The position numbers and the translations under genes were made by a program. A stretch of DNA of 64,000 bases from Candidatus Microthrix subdominans (GTDB taxonomy: Bacteria > Actinomycetota > Acidimicrobiia > Acidimicrobiales > Microtrichaceae): assembly GCA_016719385.1 (NCBI GenBank), contig JADJZA010000011.1:1-64000 (forward strand), written 5' to 3'. Below are positions 52,746 through 60,281 of the stretch, piece by piece. The notes under the pieces were generated by a model. The model saw nothing but the letters and a program-made list of their open reading frames with translations. It ran no database searches and was not told the origin of the DNA. Numbering within the stretch: position 1 is the stretch's first letter; the number at the start of each line of letters is the position of its first letter.

Positions 52746-53465
52746 TCAGAGCTTGCGGAGCACGGTAACCACCCGACCGAAGATCACGACCTCCCCGGGC
52801 GGATAGCACAGGGGCTCCATCGTCGAGTTGGCGGGCGTGAGGGTGGTGCCCTCCGACGAGTGTGTGGTCAGCGTTTTGACCGTGGCCTCTTCCCCCGGGA
52901 TGCCGGCGACGACGATGTCGCCGCGATCGGCGGTCGACTGCTGACGAGCGACCACATAGTCGCCGCTGAAAATACCGACATCGATCATCGAATCCCCGCG
53001 AACGGTCAGCATGAACAACTCACCGTCGCCGGTGAGGTCCTGGGGGAGCGGGAGTAGCTCTTCGATCTGCTCTTGGGCGATGACGCCAGTGCCGGCTGCA
53101 ACCGAGCCGACCAGGGGCACGTGGCGTACCGGCCGACGTTCGGCGACGTCGGCCTTGCCGTCGGTGTGCACCTCGATCGCTCGCGGTTTGGTCGAGTCCC
53201 GGGTGAGGTAGCCCAGGCGTTGAAGCGTGGCGAGGTGGGAGTGGACTGTGGAGGGCGAGGTCAGGCCAACTGCGGTGCCGATCTCCCGCACCGACGGGGG
53301 ATACCCACGGGCGTTGACCGAGTCGATCACGCAGTCGAGCACCTCACGCTGGCGTGCGGTCAGCGGATCGGGGCTCTCGCCGGTCGGCTGTGCCTTCGAG
53401 AGCCGAGATTTCCGGGTCTGAGGCTTGGGGTGCTGTGACTGGGGGGGCTGTGACTTGGCGGCCAT
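52746..53465 (-). CDS. lexA: SOS repressor LexA
   Basis: 239 residues from ATG 53465 with GAGGAG upstream. The winged HTH is TARQREVLDCVIDSVNARGY, PPSVREIGTAVGL and TSPSTVHSHLATLQRLGYLT (residues 35-90). The self-cleavage site is Ala-Gly in GSVAAGTGVIAQ near 125. The catalytic Ser is in VRGDSMIDVGIFSGDYVV near 158 and the Lys in EEATVKTLTTH near 197, both present. A 30-residue Ser/Pro/Gln/Lys-rich leader is extra. Its own promoter carries two LexA boxes, so it is autorepressed. Confidence 0.96.
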   Translation of the reverse strand: MAAKSQPPQSQHPKPQTRKSRLSKAQPTGESPDPLTARQREVLDCVIDSVNARGYPPSVREIGTAVGLTSPSTVHSHLATLQRLGYLTRDSTKPRAIEVHTDGKADVAERRPVRHVPLVGSVAAGTGVIAQEQIEELLPLPQDLTGDGELFMLTVRGDSMIDVGIFSGDYVVARQQSTADRGDIVVAGIPGEEATVKTLTTHSSEGTTLTPANSTMEPLCYPPGEVVIFGRVVTVLRKL

Positions 53466-53501
53466 GGTCGCTCCTCGATGGATCTGTTGACCGAGGTGGT
53501 C

Positions 53502-53557
53502 GAACGAGCGTTCCCCAGTGTAACGGGGGTCACCTACGAGTGCAAGAACACCCGTTC
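53502..53557 (-). promoter_or_regulatory. lexA promoter with two LexA boxes
   Basis: On the minus strand TTGCAC (53545-53540) and TACACT (53522-53517) are 17 bases apart. One box, GAACGAGCGTTC (53502-53513), covers the predicted start point; the other, GAACACCCGTTC (53546-53557), touches the -35. Both match GAAC-N4-GTTC exactly. Confidence 0.8.
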
Positions 53558-53581
53558 GACGAACGCGAGTGCGATCGGTCC

Positions 53582-53626
53582 TTGACAGTCGAACGTCCGT
53601 TCCCCAAACTGAGCGAACACTCGTTC
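53582..53626 (+). promoter_or_regulatory. Promoter of the LysM gene with two LexA boxes
   Basis: A consensus TTGACA (53582-53587) and CAAACT (53605-53610) are 17 bases apart. GAACGTCCGTTC (53591-53602) fills the spacer and GAACACTCGTTC (53615-53626) sits at the start point. Tight LexA repression is expected. Confidence 0.8.
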
Positions 53627-53677
53627 GGAAACTCGCCGGCGAGCTTCACTGTCACACCCGATCAGGACACTTGCGAC

Positions 53678-54133
53678 ATGGTTGCGCTACAGACATCAGA
53701 TTCCAATCCTCGAACCGAGCCGATCGAGCGGGCGACGCGCCTGCGAGTGGTCGACTCAGAGCGATGGTCGGCGGCCCACCCGGCGGTTCGAGCCCGTCGA
53801 GGCGAGCTCGCTCCGACGGCCCCGGTGCGCCCGTCGGTGCGCCGCAGCCGATGGGTCTACCTCCGTCGACGGGCGGTGGCTGCGTTGGTGCTGCTGGCGC
53901 TGATGTGGGCGGCGATCGCGGTCGTGACGGAGATGGTTGGTGGCGGGTCGGGCTCGGCCGGCGCCGCCGAGGACGTTCGCACCCACGTGGTCGTGCCCGG
54001 CGACACCTGGTGGTCGCTGGCCGGCGAACTGGATCGTCCGGGTGACATTCGAGACGCTGTGGACTCGATCATCGAACTCAACGGATCAGAGGATTTGCGA
54101 GCGGGACAGCGTGTGGTGCTCCCACTCGGATAG
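53678..54133 (+). CDS. LysM-domain membrane protein, probable SOS cell-division inhibitor (DivS/YneA/ChiZ-like)
   Basis: 151 residues from ATG 53678 (AGGA 10 nt upstream). The cytoplasmic N-terminus is basic, one membrane helix is at about residues 65-85 (AVAALVLLALMWAAIAVVTE), a short Gly/Ser linker follows, then one LysM domain (THVVVPGDTWWSLAGELDRP to DLRAGQRVVLPLG). The size, topology and position, divergent from lexA and ahead of nrdR, match mycobacterial Rv2719c (ChiZ), corynebacterial DivS and Bacillus YneA, which delay division after DNA damage. The two LexA boxes support this; the effect on division is inferred. Confidence 0.8.
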   Translation: MVALQTSDSNPRTEPIERATRLRVVDSERWSAAHPAVRARRGELAPTAPVRPSVRRSRWVYLRRRAVAALVLLALMWAAIAVVTEMVGGGSGSAGAAEDVRTHVVVPGDTWWSLAGELDRPGDIRDAVDSIIELNGSEDLRAGQRVVLPLG

Positions 54134-54164
54134 GCGGTGTCGTGCGCCCTGGGCGTCAGGGCGT

Positions 54165-54170
54165 TACCGT
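54165..54170 (+). promoter_or_regulatory. -10 hexamer TACCGT of nrdR
   Basis: TACCGT ends 8 nt before GTG 54179, so nrdR can be expressed independently of the LexA-controlled LysM gene upstream. Confidence 0.5.
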
Positions 54171-54178
54171 GCCCGCTC

Positions 54179-54655
54179 GTGCGATGTCCGATTTGTAGCG
54201 AACTGGAAGACCGGGTGGTGGACTCCCGATCTGTCGATGATGGTGCCGGTATTCGCCGTCGTCGCCAGTGCGCTGGCTGCGGCGCCCGCTTCACCACCTT
54301 CGAGCGGGTCGAGGAAGCCCCGTTGGTGGTCCGCAAGAGTGACGGCACCAAGCAGCCCTTCGACCGAACCAAGATCGAGGCAGGGGTGTTGTCGGCTGCC
54401 AAGGGTCGGCCGGTGTCACTGGCCGACGCCACCGCTCTGGCGGTGGCGATCGAAGAGGGCCTGGCCGGGCAGGGCGGCGAGACGTCGACCGCCGAGGTGG
54501 GGCGGCTCGTCCTGGAACAACTCGCCGAGCTCGACGAGGTCACGTACCTGCGCTTCGCCAGCGTGTACAAGGCGTTTCAAGGCCTGGGCGACTTCCAGGC
54601 CGAGCTGGGTCGGCTGTCGAAGGTGCCGAGCAGCAACGGCGCCGACCCGGGGTAG
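54179..54655 (+). CDS. nrdR: Transcriptional repressor NrdR
   Basis: 158 residues from GTG 54179; this start gives the family's usual MRCPxC beginning. The zinc ribbon is RCPICSELEDRVVDSRSVDD to RRRQCAGCGARFTTFER (Cys 3, 6, 31 and 34), followed by the ATP-cone (LVVRKSDGTKQPFDRTKIEA, residues 50-140) that senses ATP/dATP. NrdR represses ribonucleotide reductase genes; its likely target nrdJ lies 1.3 kb downstream. I could not identify a convincing NrdR box before nrdJ by eye. Confidence 0.95.
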   Translation: MRCPICSELEDRVVDSRSVDDGAGIRRRRQCAGCGARFTTFERVEEAPLVVRKSDGTKQPFDRTKIEAGVLSAAKGRPVSLADATALAVAIEEGLAGQGGETSTAEVGRLVLEQLAELDEVTYLRFASVYKAFQGLGDFQAELGRLSKVPSSNGADPG

Positions 54656-54665
54656 GCCCCGCCGG

Positions 54666-55409
54666 CTAGGCCGGTCGGAGGTAACGGAGGAACAGGTCGT
54701 CTTCGGCCGCCCAGGCCCGGGCCATCGTCCAGCGATCAGGGTCCAGGTCCGGTCGATCCAACAACGCCAGGCCCGCGCCGACCAGGCGCGGGGCGAGCGT
54801 CAGGCAGAGCTCATCGAGCGACTGCGATGCCAACAGCGCTCCGAGCAGTCCGGGGCCACCTTCGGTCAGGATCATCGGTGCGCCGGAGCGGGCAAGCGTT
54901 TCGGTGGCCTCCTCGGCGGCGCTGCGAACGCCCGCAAGCGGCTCGACGGCAACGCCGATGTCGGTGAGGGCGCGCCGAGCGGCTTCAGGCGTGGAGGACC
55001 CGGTGAGCACGTGCAAACGTTCCGGCGCGTCGAACAGGCCCGTGTCCTCAGGCAGCTCGAGGCTTCCGGACAGCACTGCCAAGGTGGGCAGCGGGGTCCG
55101 TCCGGACTCGCGTCGGGCCTCCTGGAGCCCGGCGGACAACCGAATCGGTCCGTAACGCTCGACGCGGACGGTTTTTGCCCCGACCAGGATGACGTCGGCG
55201 AGCGCACGTATCGCCTGGAACATCGCTCGGTCGAGGGGGCCACCCAGTCGCCCGGAGCGACCGTTCAGGGCAGCCCGACCGTCGAGCGTCGACACCATGT
55301 TGGCCATGACCCAGGGCGAATTCTCGGCGCTCGGCCGAGGCTCCCGATCGAGCAGTCGAAAGAGTTCGACAGCGGTCGAGTGGGATTCGATAGTTCGCAC
55401 CTCGGGCAT
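54666..55409 (-). CDS. RibD C-terminal-domain reductase family protein
   Basis: 247 residues from ATG 55409, with TAGGGT ending 6 nt upstream. The dihydrofolate-reductase-like fold of the riboflavin pyrimidine reductase family: WVMANMVSTLDGRAALNGRS (residues 33-52), GPLDRAMFQAIRALADVILV, GAKTVRVERYGP, and the NADPH-binding LTEGGPGLLGALLASQSLDE near 180. RibD proper also has an N-terminal deaminase, which is missing, so it is a stand-alone reductase. It may take part in riboflavin or F420-related pyrimidine chemistry or reduce another substrate. Convergent with nrdR, 10 bases apart. Confidence 0.83.
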   Translation of the reverse strand: MPEVRTIESHSTAVELFRLLDREPRPSAENSPWVMANMVSTLDGRAALNGRSGRLGGPLDRAMFQAIRALADVILVGAKTVRVERYGPIRLSAGLQEARRESGRTPLPTLAVLSGSLELPEDTGLFDAPERLHVLTGSSTPEAARRALTDIGVAVEPLAGVRSAAEEATETLARSGAPMILTEGGPGLLGALLASQSLDELCLTLAPRLVGAGLALLDRPDLDPDRWTMARAWAAEDDLFLRYLRPA

Positions 55410-55415
55410 GTGAGC

Positions 55416-55421
55416 ACCCTA
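55416..55421 (-). promoter_or_regulatory. -10 hexamer TAGGGT of the RibD-like gene
   Basis: On the minus strand TAGGGT ends 6 nt before ATG 55409; leaderless pattern. Confidence 0.5.
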
Positions 55422-55457
55422 CCGGCCCGAGATTTTCTTCGGCCGGTGGGCGCCCGT

Positions 55458-55920
55458 CTGTCCACCGGCCACCAAACGTGCATCCACAGCGCTGTGGATT
55501 GGAGCTGCGGGCTTGCTGGTCCGCCTCCTTGCGGCTCTGGCCCTGCGATCTCGCGGATGGTTCGCCACCGTCTCGTCTTCGACACCGGCGGTTGCCAGGA
55601 ACCCTTGTCCACAGCGTGTTTGGAGCGTTGTGGACAAGGCGCACGGTGCCGGTGGGTCGACGACGAGATTTGGGCTCGACAGACCCGGTGGGGCGGTCTC
55701 TATGGTGGTCGAAACGAACGTTGCATGGGCGGTCGGACGGTGGTGGCTGGCAAGTCGGCTGTGGTCGACGACACCTGGGTCGAGGAAGGATCGGCACCGG
55801 CACCGACGATGAGTCGGGTGCCGGAATGATTTTTCGGGAGCCCCCCCTTCCGCCCATGCAACGGCTCGCTCACCACGGGCCGAGCCCGTCGATCGACCAC
55901 CCCCCCCAATCCCGTCCACA
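55458..55920. promoter_or_regulatory. Cluster of DnaA boxes upstream of nrdJ
   Basis: Within a 515-base non-coding gap two exact TTGTCCACA boxes face each other: 55605-55613 forward and 55629-55637 reverse (10-bp arms CTTGTCCACA/TGTGGACAAG). An 18-base perfect palindrome, ATCCACAGCGCTGTGGAT (55482-55499), holds two near-boxes, and CTGTCCACC (55458-55466) and CCGTCCACA (55912-55920) are one or two bases off. TTGTCCACA is the known Streptomyces DnaA box. Possible roles are DnaA control of nrdJ or a DnaA-titration site. Confidence 0.65.
55701..55706 (+). promoter_or_regulatory. -10-like TATGGT of nrdJ
   Basis: TATGGT with a TCGACA (55676-55681) at 19-bp spacing is the best promoter candidate in the gap. 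It lies about 65 bases after the paired DnaA boxes and would give nrdJ a leader of about 225 nt. No known riboswitch was recognised in that leader. Confidence 0.3.
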
Positions 55921-55936
55921 AGGTCGAGGAGTAGCC

Positions 55937-58651
55937 ATGACACTGGCCCCAGTTGCGCCCTCCGTCGGAATCCGCAGGCACCACACGGCGCCCGGCGACG
56001 ATGGATACCAGGACATCTCCTGGTCTCGCCGGACCGCACGCATCACCGACTACCGCACTGGCGAGGCGGCCTTCGAGCAGGCCGACGTCGAGTTTCCCGA
56101 GTCGTGGTCGCAGAACGCCACCAACATCGTCGCTCAGAAGTACTTCCGGGGCACGCAGGGCAACCCCGAACGGGAGACCTCGCTTCGTCAGGTGATCGAC
56201 CGCGTCGTGTCGACCATCGCCTCCTGGGGTCTCGCCGACGGCTACTTCGCCGACGAGGCCGAGCGGGCCACGTTTGCCGCCGAGCTCACCTGGCTGCTCG
56301 TGCACCAGCGGGTGGCGTTCAACTCGCCGGTGTGGTTCAACATCGGCGTGGCCGGCGCTCCAAAGCAGGCATCGGCCTGCTTCATCCTGTCGGTGGACGA
56401 CACGATGGACTCGATCCTCAACTGGTATCGGGAGGAGGGGGTCATCTTTAAGGGTGGTTCGGGAGCCGGCGTCAACCTCTCGGGAATCCGTTCGTCCTAC
56501 GAGCGGCTTTCCAGTGGCGGCACGCCGTCGGGTCCCGTGTCGTTCATGCGGGGCGCCGATGCCTCGGCGGGCACGATCAAGTCTGGTGGGACCACCCGAC
56601 GGGCGGCCAAGATGGTTGTTCTCGACGTCGATCATCCCGACGTCGAGGACTTCATCTGGTGCAAGGCCACCGAGGAACGCAAGGCACGCGTGCTGGCCGA
56701 GGCCGGCTTTGACATGGATCTCGATGGGGCCGACTCCCACTCGGTCCAGTACCAGAACGCCAACAACTCGGTCCGTCTCTCCGACGAGTTCATGGAGGCG
56801 GTCGAGGGCAATGCGGACTACGAGCTGCGGGCGGTGGCCACCGGCGAGACCCTGCGCACCGTGCCGGCTCGCCGTCTTTTGCGCCAGATTGCCGAGGCGG
56901 CCTGGGAATGTGCCGACCCGGGGGTGCAGTTCAGCTCGACGATCAACCGGTGGCACACCTCGGCCGCCACCGGCCCGATCAACGCCTCCAACCCGTGCAG
57001 CGAGTACCTGCACCTCGACAACTCGGCCTGCAACCTAGCCAGCCTCAACCTGTTGTCGTTCCTCGACGATGACGACGGCTTCGACCTGGACGAGTTCGCT
57101 CACGCCGTCAACATCACGTTGCTGGCCCAGGAGATCCTGGTCGGCAACGCCGACTACCCGACCGAGGCAATCGGCGAGACCACCCGTCGCTTTCGCCAAC
57201 TCGGCCTGGGCTACGCCAACCTCGGCGCGCTGCTGATGGCGCTCGGGCTTCCCTACGACTCCGATGCCGGGCGTGCGTGGGCGGGCTCGATTACCGCCTT
57301 GATGACCGGTGCCGCCTATCGCACGTCGGCCCGGGTGGCCGAGCGCATGGGCCCGTACGCCGGCTTTGAGGACAACCGAGCCGACCAGCTTCGGGTGTTG
57401 CACCAACACCGTGATGCCCTCGCCGGGCTCTCGACGTTGGCGTCGTCCCAGGCGATCAACGCCGCCGCAGCGGAGGCGTGGGACGAGGCGATCGAGACCG
57501 GCGAGCGGGTGGGGGTGCGCAACGCCCAGGTGTCGGTGCTCGCGCCGACCGGCACGATCAGCTTCATGATGGATTGCGACACGACCGGGATCGAGCCGGA
57601 CCTCGGGCTGGTGAAGACCAAGAAGCTGGTCGGAGGCGGCACGATGGCCATCGTCAACCAGACGGTGCCGCGGGCGCTCAGGCGCCTGGGTTACGCCCAG
57701 GACGAGATCGAGGCGATCGTGGCCTACATCGCCGAAGAGCGCACAGCGGTGGGCGCACCGGGCCTGAAGGCCTCCGATATCGATGTCTTCGCCTGTGCCA
57801 TGGGGCTACCGACGATTGGTGCGATGGGGCACCTGCGGATGATGTCGGCGGTTCAGCCGTTTCTGTCCGGCGGTATCTCCAAGACGGTCAACCTGGCCGA
57901 GGAGACCACGGTCGACGAGCTCGAATCCCTCCTGATCGAGTCGTGGAAGCTCGGCATCAAGGCGGTGGCGGTGTACCGCGACAACTGCAAGGTGGGTCAA
58001 CCGCTGTCCGCCGGCAAGGACCCGGTAGCGGCGGCCCCAGCGGAGCCGGTTGTCTTCCGGGGCACGAAGGAGAAGCTGCCCCGCTCTCGCCGGTCGCGCA
58101 CCTTCGAGTTTCGGGTGGCGGATTGCAAGGGGTACGCGACCGTGGGGGAGTACGAGGACGGGCGCCCCGGTGAACTGTTCGTGCGGGTCTCCAAGCAGGG
58201 TTCGACGTTGGCCGGGATCATGGACGCCTTTGCCATCTCGGTGTCCCATGGCCTGCAGTACGGCGTTCCGCTGTCCTCCTACGTTCGCGGCCTGACCGGC
58301 ATGCGCTTCGAGCCCGCCGGCATGACCGACGATCCCGAGATTCGCATCGCCAACAGCCTGATGGACTACCTGTTCCGCCGGTTGGCCCTCGATTATCTCG
58401 ATCCGGAGGAGCGGGCCGGGCTGGGTATCTTCTCGGTCGCCGAGCGGCTTCAGCCCACGCTGCCCGGCGTCGAGGAGCTGTCGGTGGAGACGGTCACCGG
58501 CCAGGACCTCGACCCGATGGCCACGCCGACCTCGGCGTCCTCCGCCCAGGACTCGCACGCGCCGCTGTGTATGCAGTGTGGGGTGCGAATGGTGCGCTCC
58601 GGATCGTGCCACGCCTGTCCGGAATGCGGCGGCACCTCCGGTTGCAGCTGA
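55937..58651 (+). CDS. nrdJ: Adenosylcobalamin-dependent (class II) ribonucleoside-diphosphate reductase
   Basis: 904 residues from ATG 55937 with GAGGAG 7 nt upstream. Makes deoxyribonucleotides with vitamin B12 and needs no oxygen. Signatures: NSPVWFNIGVAG near residue 134, SVDDTMDSILNWYREEGVIF, FKGGSGAGVNLSGIRSS near 172, the radical-site motif NASNPCSEYLHLDNSACNLA near 353 (PCSE), and VLAPTGTISFMMDCDTTGIE near 534. The B12-type C-terminus ends in a Cys-rich tail (LCMQCGVRM, GSCHACPECGGTSGCS), probably a zinc ribbon or thioredoxin-docking part. There is no N-terminal ATP-cone. Host must make or import B12. Confidence 0.95.
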   Translation: MTLAPVAPSVGIRRHHTAPGDDGYQDISWSRRTARITDYRTGEAAFEQADVEFPESWSQNATNIVAQKYFRGTQGNPERETSLRQVIDRVVSTIASWGLADGYFADEAERATFAAELTWLLVHQRVAFNSPVWFNIGVAGAPKQASACFILSVDDTMDSILNWYREEGVIFKGGSGAGVNLSGIRSSYERLSSGGTPSGPVSFMRGADASAGTIKSGGTTRRAAKMVVLDVDHPDVEDFIWCKATEERKARVLAEAGFDMDLDGADSHSVQYQNANNSVRLSDEFMEAVEGNADYELRAVATGETLRTVPARRLLRQIAEAAWECADPGVQFSSTINRWHTSAATGPINASNPCSEYLHLDNSACNLASLNLLSFLDDDDGFDLDEFAHAVNITLLAQEILVGNADYPTEAIGETTRRFRQLGLGYANLGALLMALGLPYDSDAGRAWAGSITALMTGAAYRTSARVAERMGPYAGFEDNRADQLRVLHQHRDALAGLSTLASSQAINAAAAEAWDEAIETGERVGVRNAQVSVLAPTGTISFMMDCDTTGIEPDLGLVKTKKLVGGGTMAIVNQTVPRALRRLGYAQDEIEAIVAYIAEERTAVGAPGLKASDIDVFACAMGLPTIGAMGHLRMMSAVQPFLSGGISKTVNLAEETTVDELESLLIESWKLGIKAVAVYRDNCKVGQPLSAGKDPVAAAPAEPVVFRGTKEKLPRSRRSRTFEFRVADCKGYATVGEYEDGRPGELFVRVSKQGSTLAGIMDAFAISVSHGLQYGVPLSSYVRGLTGMRFEPAGMTDDPEIRIANSLMDYLFRRLALDYLDPEERAGLGIFSVAERLQPTLPGVEELSVETVTGQDLDPMATPTSASSAQDSHAPLCMQCGVRMVRSGSCHACPECGGTSGCS

Positions 58652-58704
58652 GGCCGACTGGGCGAACGCCTCGGAATCGTGCGAGACTGACACGTTCATT
58701 TTCG

Positions 58705-58735
58705 GGGCCGAGTGCAGTGTCGGCCCACCCCGTTT
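58705..58735 (+). terminator. Hairpin between nrdJ and carD
   Basis: GGGCCGA (58705-58711) and TCGGCCC (58720-58726) form a perfect 7-bp stem with an 8-base loop, followed by ACCCCGTTTT. It may terminate nrdJ transcripts or attenuate carD. Confidence 0.5.
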
Positions 58736-58750
58736 TCGACAGAGGTGTCT

Positions 58751-59254
58751 GTGGCGTTTGACGTTGGTGACCGAGTGGTCTATCCCCATCATGGTGCGGC
58801 GATCATCGTCCGCAAGGAGACGCGCGACTTCAACGGAGAGGACACCGAATACCTGGTCCTCGAGGTCAAGCGGGAAGAGACCCGGGTGACCATCTCGGTT
58901 CCGTCGGAGAAGGTGGACGACGTTGGCATGCGCCCGCCGATCAGCCGGGACGAGGTCGAGGACCTGTTCGACCTGCTGGCCAAGCGGGACATCCGCGAGC
59001 CGGCCAACTGGAGCCGTCGCTTCAAGAACCATCAGGAGAAGCTGAAGTCCGGCGACGTGTATCAGGTGGCCGAGGTCGTCCGGAACCTGTCCCTGCGCGA
59101 CCAGGCCAAGGGCCTCTCGGCCGGTGAGAAGTCGATGTTCCTCAAGGCGCGCAGCGTGTTGGTGTCCGAGTTGAGCTTTGCGCTCGACCTGACCGAAGAG
59201 GATGCGCTCGACAAGGTGCTCGACACCTTGACCGCAGAGCCCAGCGAAGCCTGA
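58751..59254 (+). CDS. carD: CarD family RNA-polymerase-binding regulator
   Basis: 167 residues from GTG 58751, with AGAGG upstream. The N-terminal Tudor-like RNA-polymerase-interaction domain is AFDVGDRVVYPHHGAAIIVR and ETRDFNGEDTEYLVLEV; the helical C-terminal domain includes WSRRFKNHQEKLKSGDVYQV, AEVVRNLSLRDQAKGLS and GEKSMFLKARSVLVSEL, with the Trp that wedges the promoter DNA. CarD stabilises open complexes at rRNA and other promoters and is usually essential in mycobacteria. In many Actinobacteria ispD/ispF follow; here lgt follows after 13 bases instead. Confidence 0.95.
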   Translation: MAFDVGDRVVYPHHGAAIIVRKETRDFNGEDTEYLVLEVKREETRVTISVPSEKVDDVGMRPPISRDEVEDLFDLLAKRDIREPANWSRRFKNHQEKLKSGDVYQVAEVVRNLSLRDQAKGLSAGEKSMFLKARSVLVSELSFALDLTEEDALDKVLDTLTAEPSEA

Positions 59255-59267
59255 GGCGACTCGAGCG

Positions 59268-60272
59268 ATGAGCTTGGGATCCCTCGCCTTCATCCCGGCG
59301 CCTCCATTCGACACGATCGGCCCCTTTCGGCTGTACGGCCTGATGATCGCCCTCGGTGTCCTGGCGTCGGTGGCGCTGGCCAGAAGGCGTTGGGCTGCGC
59401 GGGGCAACGACCCCGAGCAGATTTCGAGCATTGCGTTGTGGGCGGTTCCCGCCGGCCTGATCGGGGCGCGGATCTACCACGTGATCACCGACTACGACCG
59501 CCTGTACTGCGGTACCCCCAACTGCGAGCGAAGCCTGTTCCCCGGGGCGTTCGAGATCTGGAACGGCGGGCTCGGCATCCCCGGTGGCATCATCGTCGGC
59601 GTCGCCGTCGGGGTCTACGTCGGATATCGCATGGGCATCGACTGGCGCGATTGCATCGATGCCGCCATTCCCGGGCTGCCGTTGGCTCAGGCGATCGGTC
59701 GGCTGGGCAACTACTTCAACCAGGAGCTGTTCGGACGCCCGACCACCGTGCCATGGGCGCTCAAGGTCGATCCCAAGGGCGGCTTCCTCGACGGTTACGT
59801 GCCCGGCTTCGAGACCTATCACCCCACGTTCGCGTACGAGCTGATCTGGAACCTGGGCGTCGTCGGGGTGCTGTTATGGATCGACTCCAAGCGCCGGTTG
59901 GGTAAGGGCAAGATCCTCGGGTTGTACGTGGCGCTGTACTTCCTGGGCCGTCTCTGGATCGAGGCGATGCGCTCGGACACGGCCACCAAGGTCTTCGGCC
60001 TGCGGGTCAACATCTGGACCTCGATCATCGCCATCGCCATCGGCACCGTCATCGTGTTGTGGAAGGGGCCGTTGCGCTCGAAGGCCGCGACCGCCGAGGC
60101 GCTGGCGGTCGAGCCCTTCGTGTTCGACGCCGTCGCACAGACGGTGCCTGTGGGCGACGAGCCGGTCGACACGACGAGCGACGACCCCGAAGGTGATGGT
60201 GACCCGACCGTCGGTCCGGAAGGCGAGGACGGCCCCGAAGAGGCGGACGGGGCGACCCTGCCGGAGCCCTGA
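59268..60272 (+). CDS. lgt: Prolipoprotein diacylglyceryl transferase
   Basis: 334 residues from ATG 59268. Membrane enzyme that moves diacylglycerol from phosphatidylglycerol to the lipobox Cys. About seven membrane helices; PFRLYGLMIALGVLASVALA begins the first, YHVITDY near residue 70 carries the conserved His, and GGLGIPGGIIVGVAVGVYVG precedes the Lgt signature AIGRLGNYFNQELFGRPTTV near 145. HPTFAYELIWNL near 185 is also conserved. The last 60 residues are acidic (Asp/Glu/Gly/Pro) and extra. Cotranscribed with carD; the next gene is convergent 9 bases away. Confidence 0.94.
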   Translation: MSLGSLAFIPAPPFDTIGPFRLYGLMIALGVLASVALARRRWAARGNDPEQISSIALWAVPAGLIGARIYHVITDYDRLYCGTPNCERSLFPGAFEIWNGGLGIPGGIIVGVAVGVYVGYRMGIDWRDCIDAAIPGLPLAQAIGRLGNYFNQELFGRPTTVPWALKVDPKGGFLDGYVPGFETYHPTFAYELIWNLGVVGVLLWIDSKRRLGKGKILGLYVALYFLGRLWIEAMRSDTATKVFGLRVNIWTSIIAIAIGTVIVLWKGPLRSKAATAEALAVEPFVFDAVAQTVPVGDEPVDTTSDDPEGDGDPTVGPEGEDGPEEADGATLPEP

Positions 60273-60281
60273 GGCTCGCCC

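Noticed and set aside
55458..55640. A chromosomal replication origin at the DnaA boxes
   Set aside because: Boxes are few, there is no AT-rich unwinding stretch, and dnaA, dnaN, rpmH and gidB-type neighbours are absent. A regulatory or titration site is the more modest reading.
55702..55812. A small ORF of 36 codons in the nrdJ leader
   Set aside because: It starts inside the proposed -10 hexamer, has no ribosome site and has an Arg/His-rich random-looking product.
55713..55936. A cobalamin riboswitch in the nrdJ leader
   Set aside because: The 225-nt leader of a B12-dependent reductase invites it, but the conserved GGGAA...CCGGTG...CCGG core and B12 box cannot be found. A covariance-model search would settle it.
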